A stretch of 64,000 nucleotides of DNA from Terebella lapidaria (lineage: Eukaryota > Annelida > Polychaeta > Terebellida > Terebellidae), in contig OX424569.1 of assembly GCA_949152475.1 (NCBI GenBank), forward strand, positions 23,357,950 to 23,421,949, read 5' to 3'. Shown piece by piece: positions 1 to 11,632 of this stretch; position 1 is the first letter of the stretch, and each line of letters opens with the position of its first letter. The notes under the pieces were generated by a model that worked only from the letters and a program-made list of their open reading frames with translations, was not told where the DNA came from and did no database searches. The position numbers and the translations under genes are program-made.

Positions 1-154
1 GAACCCTTTGCACAATATATCATAAATAACCAAAATATACAAGGGGTAAGAATAGGACATAATGAAATCAAAATTGGCATATACGCAGATGGAACTTTTT
101 TAACACTAAACGGTAATCCAAAATGCATTGAGGCTACTTAAAAAACGTTTGAAA

Positions 155-1006
155 TGTAAAGTTCGGCGCCCGCTACAGGGCGCCGCTCTCTACGGTAACA
201 ACTACAACCAGGTAACAGCACCTCCGGATCGGATCCAGAACATGCGGAGCGGGTTCCGCACATCCGGAGCGGGTCCCGCACATCCGGAACGGGTTCCGGA
301 ACGAGTCCCGCACATCCGGAACGGGACTCCGCACATCCGGAACGGGCTCCGCATATCCGGAACGGGTCCGGCCGTCATACATCACAACATAACACATATC
401 ATCATCATCTTATCTACAACATGCACATTATACATTCGTTATGGTAATGTAGCCGTGTGTAGAGTCCGAGGAGCCATGGAGCGGCTCCACGGAGCACGTA
501 CACGTGGGCATGTTGCTGGCCGGTCTCGCCGAAGGCACTGTCACAGAGATAGAACTCTGCACCAGCCCGACGGTCTGCCAGAGCCTCCGTCACCTCGTCC
601 CGGGAAAGGGGAGAACTGGCGATCCACAGGGCTTGCGCCCCCGAGTCAGCAGCTCGTCTCCCCCAGCCCGGGCCCCCCAATGGAATCTGTCCCTAGGGCC
701 CCCACGGGCCTCTACTCGAAAGACAGGGACGCAAAGCACATGGCGCGCTCTGCGTGCTGCCTCTCCGCTCTCTCTCGGACAGACTCCTCGATCGAGCGTT
801 TCCCAGTGTATATATAATACACCAGAAAGCCGAGCCAGCACGCGCAGCGTATACAAACCATTGTTATAGTTTACTGGAGTGTACACAATCACGAGCGTCG
901 CCAAGCAACGCACACTCGAACCGAGTAGGCCAAGACAGAAAAGGACGTATAAATGAGTTATGTTTTACACAGTCACCTGCCGTGAACTTAGGGCAAAATC
1001 GCCACA
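155..1006. mobile_element. Solo LTR inserted in the LINE
   Basis: An 852-bp segment starts TGTAAAG and ends CGCCACA (TG...CA) and is flanked by the direct repeat GAAA (151-154 and 1007-1010). Removing it restores the LINE reading frame. Inside are a run of imperfect CATCCGGAACGGG-type tandem repeats (about 236-370), a GC-rich centre and a TATA-like GTGTATATATAAT at about 807-819, as expected of an LTR promoter. No gag or pol remains. The open frames across it show no family signature and are treated as chance. Confidence 0.7.
236..370. repeat. CATCCGGAACGGG-type tandem repeat inside the solo LTR
   Basis: About seven imperfect copies of an 18-24 bp unit with core CATCCGGAACGGG alternate with short TCCCGCA or CTCCGCA spacers. 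CpG-rich. Probably a promoter or enhancer repeat of the LTR; this is inference. Confidence 0.8.
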
Positions 1007-1544
1007 GAAATTTTTCAGTTGATATTTGGTCTAAAAATGAATGCGGACAAAACCGAAATAATCAAACTAGGGAACACTATGAGGGGTGGCTCATGTCCTG
1101 TTTTAAAAAAAACCTTATACAGATACATTCAAATTTTTAGGAATACGTTTTCACACTGATTTATCCAAATCAGAGGAGTTGAATTATGGAGATAAAATAA
1201 TAACTGCAAAGAATGTTATAAAATTCTATCAGCGTCAAGGGTATTGCAGGGAGAATAAATGTAATTAAAATGCATATTTTACCTAAATTCATAAATATCC
1301 TGACAGTATTACCCAGAACAGATGTTTTTTTGTTTTTATTTTTATCATCATCGGTGGTCGCTCGGGTATTCTGTTCGTGCTGGTATTGCTTGTGAATTTT
1401 TTTTTCTTTTTTGGGTTGCTGCTTTTTGTTTTATTATTCACTAAATGTTTCAAGAGCCAACAGGAAGATAGCCATCACGTTATGTTGGTCCTTCAATTTC
1501 CATCCTGTTCTTCTATATGTACTTTTCACTTGTTTTTTATTTAA

Positions 1545-3365
1545 CCCTCCGAGTGCAACCTTATTTTACAAACACTAAGTGCGTGCTGGGCCTTTGAGGC
1601 CCACTCCTTGCAACCGATTTATCAATGTTCGGGAACATGGTATAATGCCTTTATTGCACAAATGAATGCTGTGAACTTGTTTTATGTGCACCTCAAACCC
1701 AAGTAGATTGTGTTGTATGTGGTATGATGGAGCAGATGCGTAACTGCCTCGATCGGGAGACGTCTCTCCTGGGACGTATTCGCTCTCAGATCCACTTCCA
1801 TCAGTAATATGATCATTGTCTGAGTCTGGAGTAGCTGCAGTGGTTGCTGCAAGCCCAGTGAGGGCATCAAATATGTTCCGATTCATATTTGAATTTTGCT
1901 GGAAAAATTCTACATGCACCAAGAGACTAAACCAAGTACAACTAGACATCAAGGCCTAAAGATGTCTTGGAGGTATTTCGGTGTTAAGACTAATTTATAA
2001 TATTTATAGCATGTTTACCATGGGCTCTACGACACACTGTTTCTAAGATATCAACGAAAATAAAAAATGTCAACTCAGTAAAAAAATTTGAGGTCGAGGT
2101 GAAAGTTAATCCATAATACCCCATAGACATTTTTGTCTAGCGGGACAAGTCCGAAAATAACGTCTGAAGCACCATTCCTGAGATATCGACAAAAACGAAA
2201 AATGTCGACTCGGCAAAAGAATTTCAGGTCGAGGTCTAAGTTCATCCATAACACCCCTCAGACATGTTTGTCTATGGCGACGAGTTCGAAAATAACGTCC
2301 GTTTCACTCTACGACGCACCGTTTCTGAGATATCGATGAAAACAAAATATACCGACTCGGCAGAAAAATTCAATGTCAAGGTCAAAGGTCATCCTTAATA
2401 CCCATCAGACATGTTTGTCTAGGGCACGAGTCCGAGAATAACGTCCGTTTCGCTTTACGACGCACCGTTTCCGAGATATCGACGAAAACGAAAAAATGCC
2501 GACTCGGCGAAAAAATTTCAGGTCAAGGTCAAAGTTCATCCATAATACCCCATAGACATGTTTGTCTAGTGCCACGAGTCCGAAAATAACGTCCGTTTTG
2601 CTCTACGACGCACCGTTTCCGAGATAACGATGACAACAAAAAATGCCGACTTGGCAGAAAAATTCAAGGTCAAGGTCAAAGGTCATCCTTAATACAAAAT
2701 AACGTCCGTTTCGCTCTACGACGCACCGTTTCCGAGATGTGCAGGAAACCTCAAGGATGACTGGGCGAAAACTCTTCCGACCTCTAGGTCAAAGGTCGTT
2801 TGACGGATTGATCCCAAAATCATTAGGGTTCTTCCCTGTTGATATATGAACCTCCATGCAAAGTTCTGCAGCCATTGCCTACATACTTTTTGAGTTATCG
2901 TGCGGAAACAAAGTCCAAAAAACGACATTGATTTCATCCTCACGGACCTCGGATCCGGCTGAAAAACAATAGAGTTCTTCCACATAATATGTCAGACCAA
3001 TGCGAAGATACATCGAGGCAAACTAAAGGTATCGATCGGAAACCAAAACGGCAGGAAAAAAAAAAGAAAAAAAAAATTCTGCTAAAACCATAAAGGCATT
3101 TCCGAAATGCCTTTATAATTCAGTAACCATAGCAAGCAAGGGAGTGGGCCTCAAAGGCCCAGGTTGCACTCAGTGTAATTTTTAAAAATTTCTTACCTCA
3201 AATTTTTCCCAGTAATTTTTTATTCAACTTTGAACCGTCATAAGATGCCTACTAGGTTGCTTGAGGATTACCTATAACATGGGTGTCATTCACTCAATGC
3301 TACGCGAGATACGTCAGTTTGTATACAGCCCTGGGCCTCAAAGGCCCCCATTTGCACTCGGAGGG
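1545..3365. mobile_element. piggyBac-like non-autonomous element
   Basis: Perfect 14-bp terminal inverted repeats CCCTCCGAGTGCAA / TTGCACTCGGAGGG are flanked on both sides by TTAA (1541-1544 and 3366-3369), the piggyBac target signature. The near-palindrome GGGCCTCAAAGGCCC or its complement occurs three times near the ends (1588-1602, 3146-3160, 3333-3347) and could be a transposase-binding site. A minus-strand open frame at 1575-1952 is rich in acidic and serine residues (SDNDHITDGSGSESEY). That recalls piggyBac N-termini, but no catalytic DDD domain is present. Confidence 0.85.
1945..3116 (-). mobile_element. Repeat family B, copy 1 (tandem core), nested in the piggyBac element
   Basis: Core units of about 140 bp (about 2040-2745) share ACGTCCGTTTCGCTCTACG, a GAGATATCGA step and AAGGTCAAAGTTCATCC. 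One end carries the hairpin GGCATTTCCGAAATGCC (about 3097-3113); the other carries GGTATTTCGGTG (about 1970-1981). The same family lies in reverse orientation at 23605-26182. Non-coding. Confidence 0.7.
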
Positions 3366-3407
3366 TTAAAAATGTGGTTGCTTTTTTCATGGAAATTGAA
3401 AAAATCA

Positions 3408-3490
3408 CTTCACTTCACTTCACTTCACTTCACTTCACTTCACTTTACTTTACTTCACTTGCTTACTTACTTACTTACTTACTTACTTAC
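3408..3490. repeat. TTCAC and CTTA microsatellite
   Basis: Pentanucleotide CACTT repeats, then tetranucleotide CTTA repeats, at the right edge of the 1324-3488 insertion. Confidence 0.9.
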
Positions 3491-4274
3491 AGATCAATTC
3501 TACATCAACCAGCTAAATAAATTATTTTTAAATTTTGTATGGGATGACAAGCGCCCCAAAATACAAATGAATTCACTAATACAGGACTTTGCTTCGGGTG
3601 GATTGAAAATGATTCATTTTGAATCCTTCTGTACAGCAATGAGATTGACATGGTTTAAAAAATTAAGACATGTTCTGATCACAATTCATGGAAAATAATC
3701 GCGAAAACAATTCTAAGGGTGGATATTAACTTTTTTTTGAGGGTTCGATAGAAAATGAAACCAGTTAAAAACGTCTTTTGGAAAGAACTAACTGACGCAT
3801 GGATGAATTACGCTAGTCGCCTTCATAAAAATTACGATAATGAATTTGGGTCTGCCCAGGTAATTTGGTACTCAAAATATATTAAAAACCAAAATTTATT
3901 GGTCAAGACGAATGAATTTTTGTCAAAAGGGTTAATATATTTTAGGGATCTTTATGAATAACAAACAAAGAAAATATTGAGTCTAAATGAAATTCATTCA
4001 AGATATACTATTTCCTTTATTTTTTTGGATTATATGAGTCTCATCCATTCAGTTCCAAGAAACGTACAGAGCGATATTCTGAAAAAAAAAATCAGTCTGA
4101 TGAGTGTAAACCTCCTACTAGTGACGTTTCATCACAGCAAAAAGTATGTAAATATGTATATGGGAAATTAGTGTCCCAAATGCCATATAGCGATAAATAT
4201 AAAGAAAAATGTTATCGGGATATAAAAAGCACAGTTGATGACCAACTCTGGGAATATATTTTCTTGCTACCAAG

Positions 4275-6343
4275 AAAATTAGCCCGAGGGCTAAGAAAGG
4301 TTACCGGACAATATATATTTTAGATATTAGTATTTTGTCCCGTGACCTTGAAAATAAGGTCATTGGTCAATTCAAAGACACGATAATATCCGGCATATGT
4401 CATTTCTAGTATTTCCACAATTGATTCCTAAGCTGTAAAGTCACTAATAAGCGAGCTATTAGCCATTTTGTCCTGTGACCTTGAAAATTAGATCAAAGGT
4501 GAAGTTCAAGATCATGACAATGTTCAGGATATATCATTTTCTATATGTTCACAATTCATTGCCGAACTGTAAAGTCGATAAAAAGCGAGATATTAGCCAA
4601 TTCGTTCTCTGACCTTAAAAATGAGGTCAAAGGTCAAATTCAAGGTCATAGCAATGTTCAGCATATATCATTTCCTATATGTTCATAATTGATTCCTAAG
4701 CTGTAAAGTCGATAATAAGCGAGATATTAGCCGATTTGTCCTGCGACCTTGGAAATGAGGTCAAATGTCAAGTTCAATGTCATGCCAATGTTCAGAATGT
4801 ATCATTTTTTATATGTTCACAATTGATTGCTAAGCTGTAAAGTCGATAAAAAGCGAGATATTAGCCATTTTGTCCTGTGATCCTGGACACTTTTCCTGTG
4901 ACCTTAAAAATGAGGTCAAAGGTCAAATTCAAGGTCATTAGAATATTCGGCATATATCATTTCCTATATGTCCACAATTGATTCCTGTAAAGTCAAAGCT
5001 GTAAAGTCAATAATAAGCGAGATATTAGCCATTTTGTGCGATGACCTTGAAACTGAGGTCAGAGGTCAAATTCAAGGTCACGGGAATATTCAGCATATAT
5101 AATTTCCTTTATGTCCACAATTGATCCCTAAGCTGTAAAATCGATAATAAGTGAGATATTAGCCATTTTGTTCTGTGACCTTGAAAATGAGATCAAAGGT
5201 CAAATTCAAGGTCATCAGAATATTCGGCATATATCATTAATCTCAACAATCTCAATATTAAGTGATATATTAGGCTTATTGTGTCCTATTATAAAGCATA
5301 GGAGAATTTAACATGGGAAAGTCCCATTTGGGCCGAGTTTGGGCCCAAAATGGCCCACTTCGAGCGATTCAAGGGCAACGAAATTTATACATGTCACAGG
5401 GGTACATATGAGGAGTGTTAAGCGTTAATAAGAAAAAAAGGTACTGAACAGATTTTGAGAAAACGACCGTCAAAGTCCAAAATTGGCCATTTTTTTTTTA
5501 CTAAAATGGCTGCTCCGACCTTGTAACCGAAGTCAGAGGTCAAATTCAAGGTCACGAGAATATTCAGCAGATATCATTTCCTATATGTCCACAATTGATT
5601 CTTAGTATCTAATCTCAATATTAAGTGAGATATTAGGCTTAATGTGTCCCATTATAAAGCATAAGAAAATATAACATGGGAAAGTCCCATTTGGGCTGAG
5701 TTTGGGCCCAAAATGGCCCACTTCGAGCGATTCAAGGGCAACTAAATTTACACATGTCACAGGAGTACATATGAGGAGTGTTATGCATCAGTAAGAAAAA
5801 AAGTTACTGAACAGATTTTGAGAAAACGACCGTCAAAGTCCAAAATTGGCCATTTTTCGACGAAAACAGCCGCTCTGACCTTGTAACCGAGGTCAGAGGT
5901 CAAATTCAAGGTCACGAGAATATTCAGCATATATCATTTCCTATATGTCCACCATTGATTCCTAGTCTTTAATCTCAATATTAAGTGAGATATTAGGCTT
6001 AATGTGTCCCATTATAAAGCATAGGAGAATTTAACATGGAAAAGTCCCATTTGGGCCGTGTTTGGGCCTAAAATGGCCCACTTTGAGCGATTCAAGGGCA
6101 ACGAAATTTATACGAGTCACAGGGGTACATATGAGGAGTGTTTTGCATCAATAAGAAAAAAAGTTACTGAACAGATTTTGAGAAAACGACCGTCAAATTC
6201 CAAAATTGGCCATTTTTCGACGAAAACGGCCGCCATTTTGAAAAAAAAATGCGGAAATCAAAAAACTAAAAAATACCTCCCTCTCGAAATATTTTTAGGC
6301 ATTCTTGTGCAAAATTTCAGAAAAAATCCGGTAACCTAAAAAC
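4275..6343 (+). mobile_element. Repeat family A, copy 1 (tandem core, inverted ends)
   Basis: Starts AATTAGCCCGAGGGCTAAG then AGGTTACCGGACAA and ends TCCGGTAACCTAAAAA, the inverted match of the left end. The core (about 4330-5250) has about seven units of 130-137 bp, each with a TGACCTT...AGGTCAAAGGTCA stretch, TTCAAGGTCA and CATATATCATTTCCTATATG. Three further degenerate copies of a right-hand module (CCCATTTGGGCCGAG and TGGCCATTTTTCGACGAAAA) follow. This copy lacks the GGAC microsatellite and the terminal hairpin of the longer copies. It interrupts the LINE after residues LLPRK. Confidence 0.85.
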
Positions 6344-6640
6344 TTCTCACGATGCAACTATACATAGTTTTCAATACAAAATAATTCATCGCATCCTACC
6401 AATGAACAAATAACTCCACTTATACGAAATACGCGACAACCCATATTGTGAATGCTGCCACGGCAATATAGAAGATTTAGTACATTTTTTCCACTTATGC
6501 CCCGAAAAGCTAAAAATATGATATGGACTGACCGACTGGTTAAAATCGTATTTTAATTTGTATCCATAGGCCTATATAAGTTCGGAAAATATTGTTCTTG
6601 GGACTTTTCATGAAAATTCCAATAAAGATATAGACAAGTG

Positions 6641-7044
6641 TAAGTCGCGCCCGCGACAATTGGGCGGGTTGCATCGAGGAGGGCTGTTAGTGGAAGGAAT
6701 TGGCATTGTTCTCATGTATTATCAAGTTCGAAGTCCTGCCACGACTTGAAAAATAGGTCAAGGTCACCCATCATCGAACTTGTCCGAGATCTGCTCATGA
6801 TGCACCTCCGGTATGATTTTGGCGGTATTTCGTTAAAAACTTTGTAAGTTATCGCGTTCACAAGGTACAAAGTCCTGTTTTCATGTATTGTCAAGTTCGA
6901 AGTCCTGCCACGACCTGAAAAATAGGTCAAGGTCACCCATCATCGAACTTGTCCGAGATCTGCTCATGATGCACCTCTGGTATGATTTTGGCGGTATTTC
7001 GTTAAAAACTTTGTAAGTTATCGCGTTCACAAGAAATTGTTGAC

Positions 7045-7076
<32 letters not shown>

Positions 7077-7155
7077 GGCTAGACGGACTTCTGAACGGAC
7101 AGACGGACACGCCAATCTAATAGGCGGGTTGGTTGCACGCAACCCGCCCAAAAAC
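6641..7155. mobile_element. Repeat family F (two core units, terminal hairpin)
   Basis: Left end has the palindrome GTCGCGCCCGCGAC followed by GGGCGGGTTGC. Two core units of about 180 bp (about 6706-6872 and 6885-7034) share TCAAGTTCGAAGTCCTGCC and AAAAATAGGTCAAGGTCA. A CGGACGGACGGCC microsatellite (about 7043-7090) follows. The right end is the perfect hairpin GGGCGGGTTG-loop-CAACCCGCCC (about 7123-7150). It interrupts the LINE between its last two pieces. Confidence 0.75.
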
Positions 7156-7347
7156 ACAATCATTTTAATTGTTAAACGTTACTTATATACAAACAAATGG
7201 AAAGATGGTAAATATAATACTTTTGAAGCACTGAGATATATAAGAAATATAATGAAAATTGAAGTCAATCTTACTTGTTCGAAACAGAGGGCAGAGAATA
7301 TTACAAAATGGGCCCCCTTGGTTGATAAGTTGTCGCAATATATGTAA

Positions 7348-8150
7348 ATACATGCATATGTTTCTAAAAACTTCGTCAAAACCTATATGAGCAAAAAAAA
7401 AAAAAACGCGGATAATTTAATCTTAAAAAGTATGTAATGTATGTATGCAGTATGTGTCCCTGTTTTTGAGTATTAATATATTTCCATTTGAGCATATATT
7501 ATTCACCTGAACGATTCATCCAGTCTATGTATCAAATGACATTGATCAAAAGAATGAGTCAATGACAATACATGAACATCTGTAATTTATTTTCGATACT
7601 TTTCATTCTGCCAAAATGACAAACTCTCATAAGATGGAGAAACAATCTCGTTTATAGGCCCTATTTGGAGAACAGGAATATAAGTAAGTTCCAAATACTA
7701 GGTGCACTGCAGGTTATGTGGATCACATGTATCGTGTATTCCAAGTGCACGTGCCTGAAAACCACGGGTGTATGTTATGTTTGTATACACATGTAGCGAA
7801 TTTGGTGTTATTGTTGGTGCTGTGAGAGAGAGTTGTTGTTTGTTTTCTCTCGTTGTGTATATTTTTCGTATAGTTCTTGTGTAGTACCTCTTGTCGCTAT
7901 TTCCGAGCGCTATAGAAAGTTATTGGTGAGACGTCCGCAATTCCACAGTATTTCTCTGAGTAGAGAAAAGTGCTGAAGTCATAAATTCAAAGACAACATT
8001 GGTAATACAGGGTTTTTCTACCAATACACGACGATCAGATAATCACTCACAAAATATAATTATGCAATATTTCCAGATTACACAATGAAAAGGTTTATAT
8101 TAAGTCATCAGGCCATACAATATAAAATGTTACACCGTGTCCAGGTTTAG
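7348..8150. other. No gene seen
   Basis: AT-rich DNA after the LINE tail. It probably includes LINE 3' untranslated sequence up to about 7480. There is a short GAGAGAGAG run near 7824. I see no exon or recognisable element. Confidence 0.5.
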
Positions 8151-8199
8151 ACTAAGACCCTGCTCAGTATCAACATCAGATCTAGCGTCAGTCTCGTCC

Positions 8200-8720
8200 C
8201 ACGCTGCGTACATGCGGAGGTGATCAGTCCCTGGCTCTGCACTCTCCCGTCTCCGGAGTACTGCGGAGTCGAACCGTCGCGGAATTGTGGTCGGTGCGGA
8301 GGTCCTTGCCCCTGCGGAGGTTCTCTGGTCCTGCGGAGGTCTCGTCACTGCGGAGGGTTTCTCACTGTGGAGGTTCTCCATGCTGCGGACGTTCCGTGGC
8401 TCTGCAGAACTTGTCTCTGCGGAGCGTCCTCCGCACGTCTACGTGACTTCCCTCGTCTGCGGGTGCAGAGGTACATCACTTGCGGAGGCTGGGGTGTCCT
8501 TCCCTCGCCTGTCCTAAGAGGACGGAACCGTCTCAGGAGATCCGTCGTCCGTGGACCGTCCAGACTGATCTCAAAGAGAGCTGTGGTTGCCTCCACTTAA
8601 GTCAACCCAAACGGAAGTTGATCTGTGCAGACGCATGCCCGGTCTCCTGCATGCACGTGATTACGGCTCCGCACGCAAGTGGCCAAACCTGCGCAACCAC
8701 GTGGACAAACATCCGCAAGT
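8200..8720. repeat. GC-rich island of degenerate TGCGGAGG repeats
   Basis: CTGCGGAGG/TGCGGAGGT variants recur at irregular spacing of about 12-30 bp, especially 8290-8480, with CpG-rich flanks. Open frames cross it on both strands, as expected of GC-rich repeats, but none resembles a known protein. A poly-G tract (about 8758-8774) closes the region. The origin is unknown; an LTR or old satellite remnant is possible. Confidence 0.6.
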
Positions 8721-8929
8721 GGCTGGTGTTTTTTATTAGTTCGTTATATACATACTGGGGGGGGGGGGGGGGGGTAACGAGCGACTATAGCGAATTGGTT
8801 GTGGTCGTTTGATCCCTGAGGCCTTACAAAAAATATGCCAATAATATAATAGATCGCGATAGGCTTTGGCCGTTTTAGTACACCATACACGTCTAGTTTT
8901 GGCTGTTTCACATTCGAAGCTTGAATTAA

Positions 8930-9400
8930 AAAAAGTTGGCAATCTACCCCAATGTTGAATTTCAGCCCAAAATGGAATATCTGGAAGCTCAGCATATACT
9001 AGATTTGGTCGTGTTGACATCCATCGGGATTCGAAGTATAGTTATAATTTTGGACCAGAACACATAGTGGAGTGTATTCTACAGAAACGTTGATGTTGCA
9101 AAAAATTTAACATTGGGGTAGATTGCCAACTTTTTCAATTTTCGTGATAGAGGTAGAAACTTGCCATTTGACTCCCTGGTGGCGTATGCCAAATTATAAT
9201 ATGATATAGCGCTGCAAAAATATCAACAACAAAAACGGTGTAAAAGGAGTTAGAAAAATCAGAGAATGGTAAACGCACAATTACGGTAACACCAGCCATG
9301 TCACTATTTAGTTGAAGAAATTTTCCGGCACATGAGTTTCGTTTGTAAACAAAATTCGGAACTCCCAAACTTTTGTTGGAAGGAAATCGTTGGGTTGCCA
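8930..9400. mobile_element. Repeat family D, partial copy
   Basis: Carries AGTTGGCAATCTACCCCAAT (left) and its inverted counterpart GGGGTAGATTGCCAACTTTT (about 9115-9134), then the arm also present at 13731-13878. The left arm is mostly missing, so this copy is a truncated foldback. Confidence 0.65.
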
Positions 9401-9521
9401 GGTATTACTAGAAAATCTAGGATACTTTCGCACATATGATTACTATAACCAAGAGTCAAATACCATGAATCCGAACACCTGCGAAAAATACAGTCACTGA
9501 GTCACACTGAGTGACTAGAGT

Positions 9522-10743
9522 CTAGATCCAGCCTGAGCGTAGGGACAGCACAAGTACTCGAGTACTCGTCAACGAGTCGAGTCACAGCAAGAACCGAGTT
9601 TTAAATTGATAACCGAGTACTCCTTGAACGAAACTAAGACTTTAATTTCAGTAAATATCACGAAATGAGCGCTCAAAACCATGACAAAACTTTGAGAAAA
9701 GATCAAAATTTGAGTTCTTGTTGACATTGTTTCAAACAAGAACTAGATGCGCCACCTGGCGAATCACTTATGCTGCCTCTGGGCTCTTGCGAGTGCACTG
9801 TCAACTAAGTCACGTGATGCAAACTGATGCAAACAAGATGTCTGCGCCCATCTGAGAAGGATTGCAACTTAGCTGTTCAGTGATTTAGTGATTATATATC
9901 CAGATATTTAATTCTAAACTGCTTGGCAACATACGATTTTACCTTCTGAATGCCCCCACTCATTAATTCAGTAGTCTACTGCCAGTCCCAGTGCATTACA
10001 GGGTGAATTGCCGATCTATTCGAAAAATTTTGCCAATGCAATCTACATTTGGTATTTTTTTACGAGTACTCTGTTACGAGTCGAGTCACAACACCCGAGT
10101 ACTCGAGTTACGAAATCTGTACTTGTGCTGACCCTACCTGAGCGACGCGGAGCGTCTGAGATGGCTGTCATTCACCCTCGGGACGGAAATCGTTTGGACA
10201 TCTTTTCAACTAATAAATCAAAATTTTCCACAACTGTACCTTCTAGGCCCCATCTATATATCGAGAGGACATAGGGGATACATATTTGACAAACAATCAA
10301 TGACTTTATCACTGAAATATCCCAACTTGAAAACGCGAACCAGATTTTGACAAGTGTTTGGCCGGGCCATGGGTTTATCCATTTTCCCAATAGTATGACA
10401 TCGAATTCGCTTGGTGGCGCCACAACTCGATCTCAGATAATGAGAAGTGGCGCCACCAAGTGAATTGCGAGGTCAATACAGCTGGAAAAATGGATGCGCC
10501 CATGAGATGTGTCAAGTCGTCACAATCTGGTTCGCGTTTTCAAGTTGGGATATTTCAGTGATAAAGTCATTGATTGTTTGTCAAATATGTATCCCCTATG
10601 TCCTCTCGGTATATAGATGGGGCCTAGAAGGTACAGTTGTGGAAAAGTTTGATTTATTAGTTGAAAAGATTTCCAAACGATTTCCGGCCCGAGGGTGGAT
10701 GACAGCCATCTCAGACGCTCCGCGTCGCTCAGGCTGGTCTAGA
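9522..10743. repeat. Long palindromic (foldback) element, one arm split by a hAT MITE
   Basis: The ends CTAGATCCAGCCTGAGCG (left) and CGCTCAGGCTGGTCTAG (right) are inverted. The right arm (about 10510-10743) is the near-exact reverse complement of 9522-9539 plus 10145-10352. The loop itself folds again through GTGGCGCCACCAAG near 10400-10460. Open frames on both strands are mirror images of each other and not genes. Confidence 0.85.
9540..10136. mobile_element. hAT-type MITE with 8-bp target duplication
   Basis: A 597-bp insertion with TIRs TAGGGACAGCACAAGTAC / GTACTTGTGCTGACCCTA (one mismatch) flanked by exact 8-bp duplications CCTGAGCG (9532-9539 and 10137-10144). The 8-bp duplication and TIR style are those of the hAT superfamily. 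Subterminal repeats contain CGAGTACTCG and CGAGTCGAGTCAC. No transposase. Confidence 0.88.
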
Positions 10744-10842
10744 TCTAGATCTAATACGGCCATTTCGAGATACAATCTGCCCACTCCCACGTACAGTTAA
10801 TATTCCCTGTGGTATTGGAATTTGCAGATCTTTTTGTTTATT

Positions 10843-11632
10843 AACATTAGAGCGTTGGGGGCGAAGCCCCCAACCCTCTACATGTCTATGTGCTGACTTT
10901 TTTGTGGAGGTTTCATGCCAACCTATCGACGCCCGTTTTGGGGCGTAAACGTTTGCATACCTACTTCAAATGAGGATTTTCTTCGTCCTTGACATAAAAT
11001 CTCTCGATTTGATGGCAAGCTTTGAATATTCCGCAGATATGTAATGCATAAATCGATGTGTTATGTTTGAGAAAATTACGCAAAATGCTCAGCTCGTCTG
11101 AAAAAACGTCAAAATGGCGGAGCCGATGGAAATTCACGTTCCCAGAATGCAAAGCAAATTTTACCGCAATGACGCGTATTTTGGAAAGCACAATTTTCTG
11201 TGCAGCATTTCGTGCATGCATGTACATGGAACCTTGCTTGTGGCCTTCTTTAGCGTAATGAAGGAAACACAGATTCGTTTGCGATACCACGACTACGTTT
11301 ACCGTAATTTGACGTATTTCATCACATGACAAGGTGTTCCATGTTGGGTTGCGAAACCTTTTTATTCTAAACCGGTCTTTCAATTTTCCCAGTATGCATG
11401 TGTTAGCCATATCATGATATCAGATGCAGATATTCCTCATAGTTTCCAATATTTTAAGGATATTTTATTGAGGTTGAATATCATTTTATCAGGTGTATCT
11501 GTTTCATTGAGTTCAAAATAAATGTTTATAGGAATATGATTGAAGTAGACCTATGTGTTTCATTCAGCTTTCGTGGTTCTGGTGATATGCTCGAGCTCTA
11601 ATGTCGTCTCCCGCAGTTAGCTGCATTTTCTT
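10843..11632 (+). mobile_element. Repeat family E, copy 1
   Basis: Left end ACATTAGAGCG then the palindrome TTGGGGGCGAAGCCCCCAA; right end GAGCTCTAATGTC then the hairpin GCAGTTAGCTGC (11613-11624). A close second copy lies at 22326-23229. The internal sequence is non-coding. Confidence 0.8.

Larger units (their letters stand above)
1324..3488. mobile_element. Insertion with 6-bp target duplication carrying a piggyBac element
   Basis: The block is flanked by ACAGAT (1318-1323 and 3489-3494), and deleting it restores the LINE frame exactly. Its left side is T-rich (from 1324). Its right side ends in TTCAC and CTTA microsatellites (about 3408-3488). These features suggest a reverse-oriented non-LTR/SINE-type insertion that later received the piggyBac-like element at 1545-3365. 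The carrier itself is not identified. Confidence 0.6.
1..7347 (+). pseudogene. L1/Tx1-like LINE reverse transcriptase relic, split by nested insertions
   Basis: Remains of one non-LTR retrotransposon ORF2. Pieces in order: about 1-154 (RT core, with YADG where the family has YADD), 1007-1323 (RT, motif GLKMNADKTEIIKLG), 3489-4274 (motifs NFVWDDKRPK and ASGGLKM, typical of the L1-type RT C-terminal region), 6345-6640 (motifs IIHRILP and CECCHGNIEDLVHFFHLCP, the cysteine/histidine motif of the C-terminal domain) and 7156-7347 (C-terminal tail, stop at 7345-7347). Skipping the solo LTR (155-1006) and the 1324-3488 insert restores a continuous reading frame, so these are insertions into one copy. 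Several internal stops and frameshifts show it is dead. The 5' part lies outside the window. The family call rests on motif resemblance; the exact clade is uncertain. Confidence 0.85.

Noticed and set aside
1575..1952. Possible piggyBac transposase N-terminus
   Set aside because: Only an acidic low-complexity stretch; no conserved domain follows, so not called as a gene.
8130..8812. Overlapping long open frames on both strands
   Set aside because: GC-rich repeat DNA; no protein motif, frames on both strands equally open.
10008..10800. Opposed open frames of 83-117 codons
   Set aside because: They are mirror images across a palindrome; repeat artefact.
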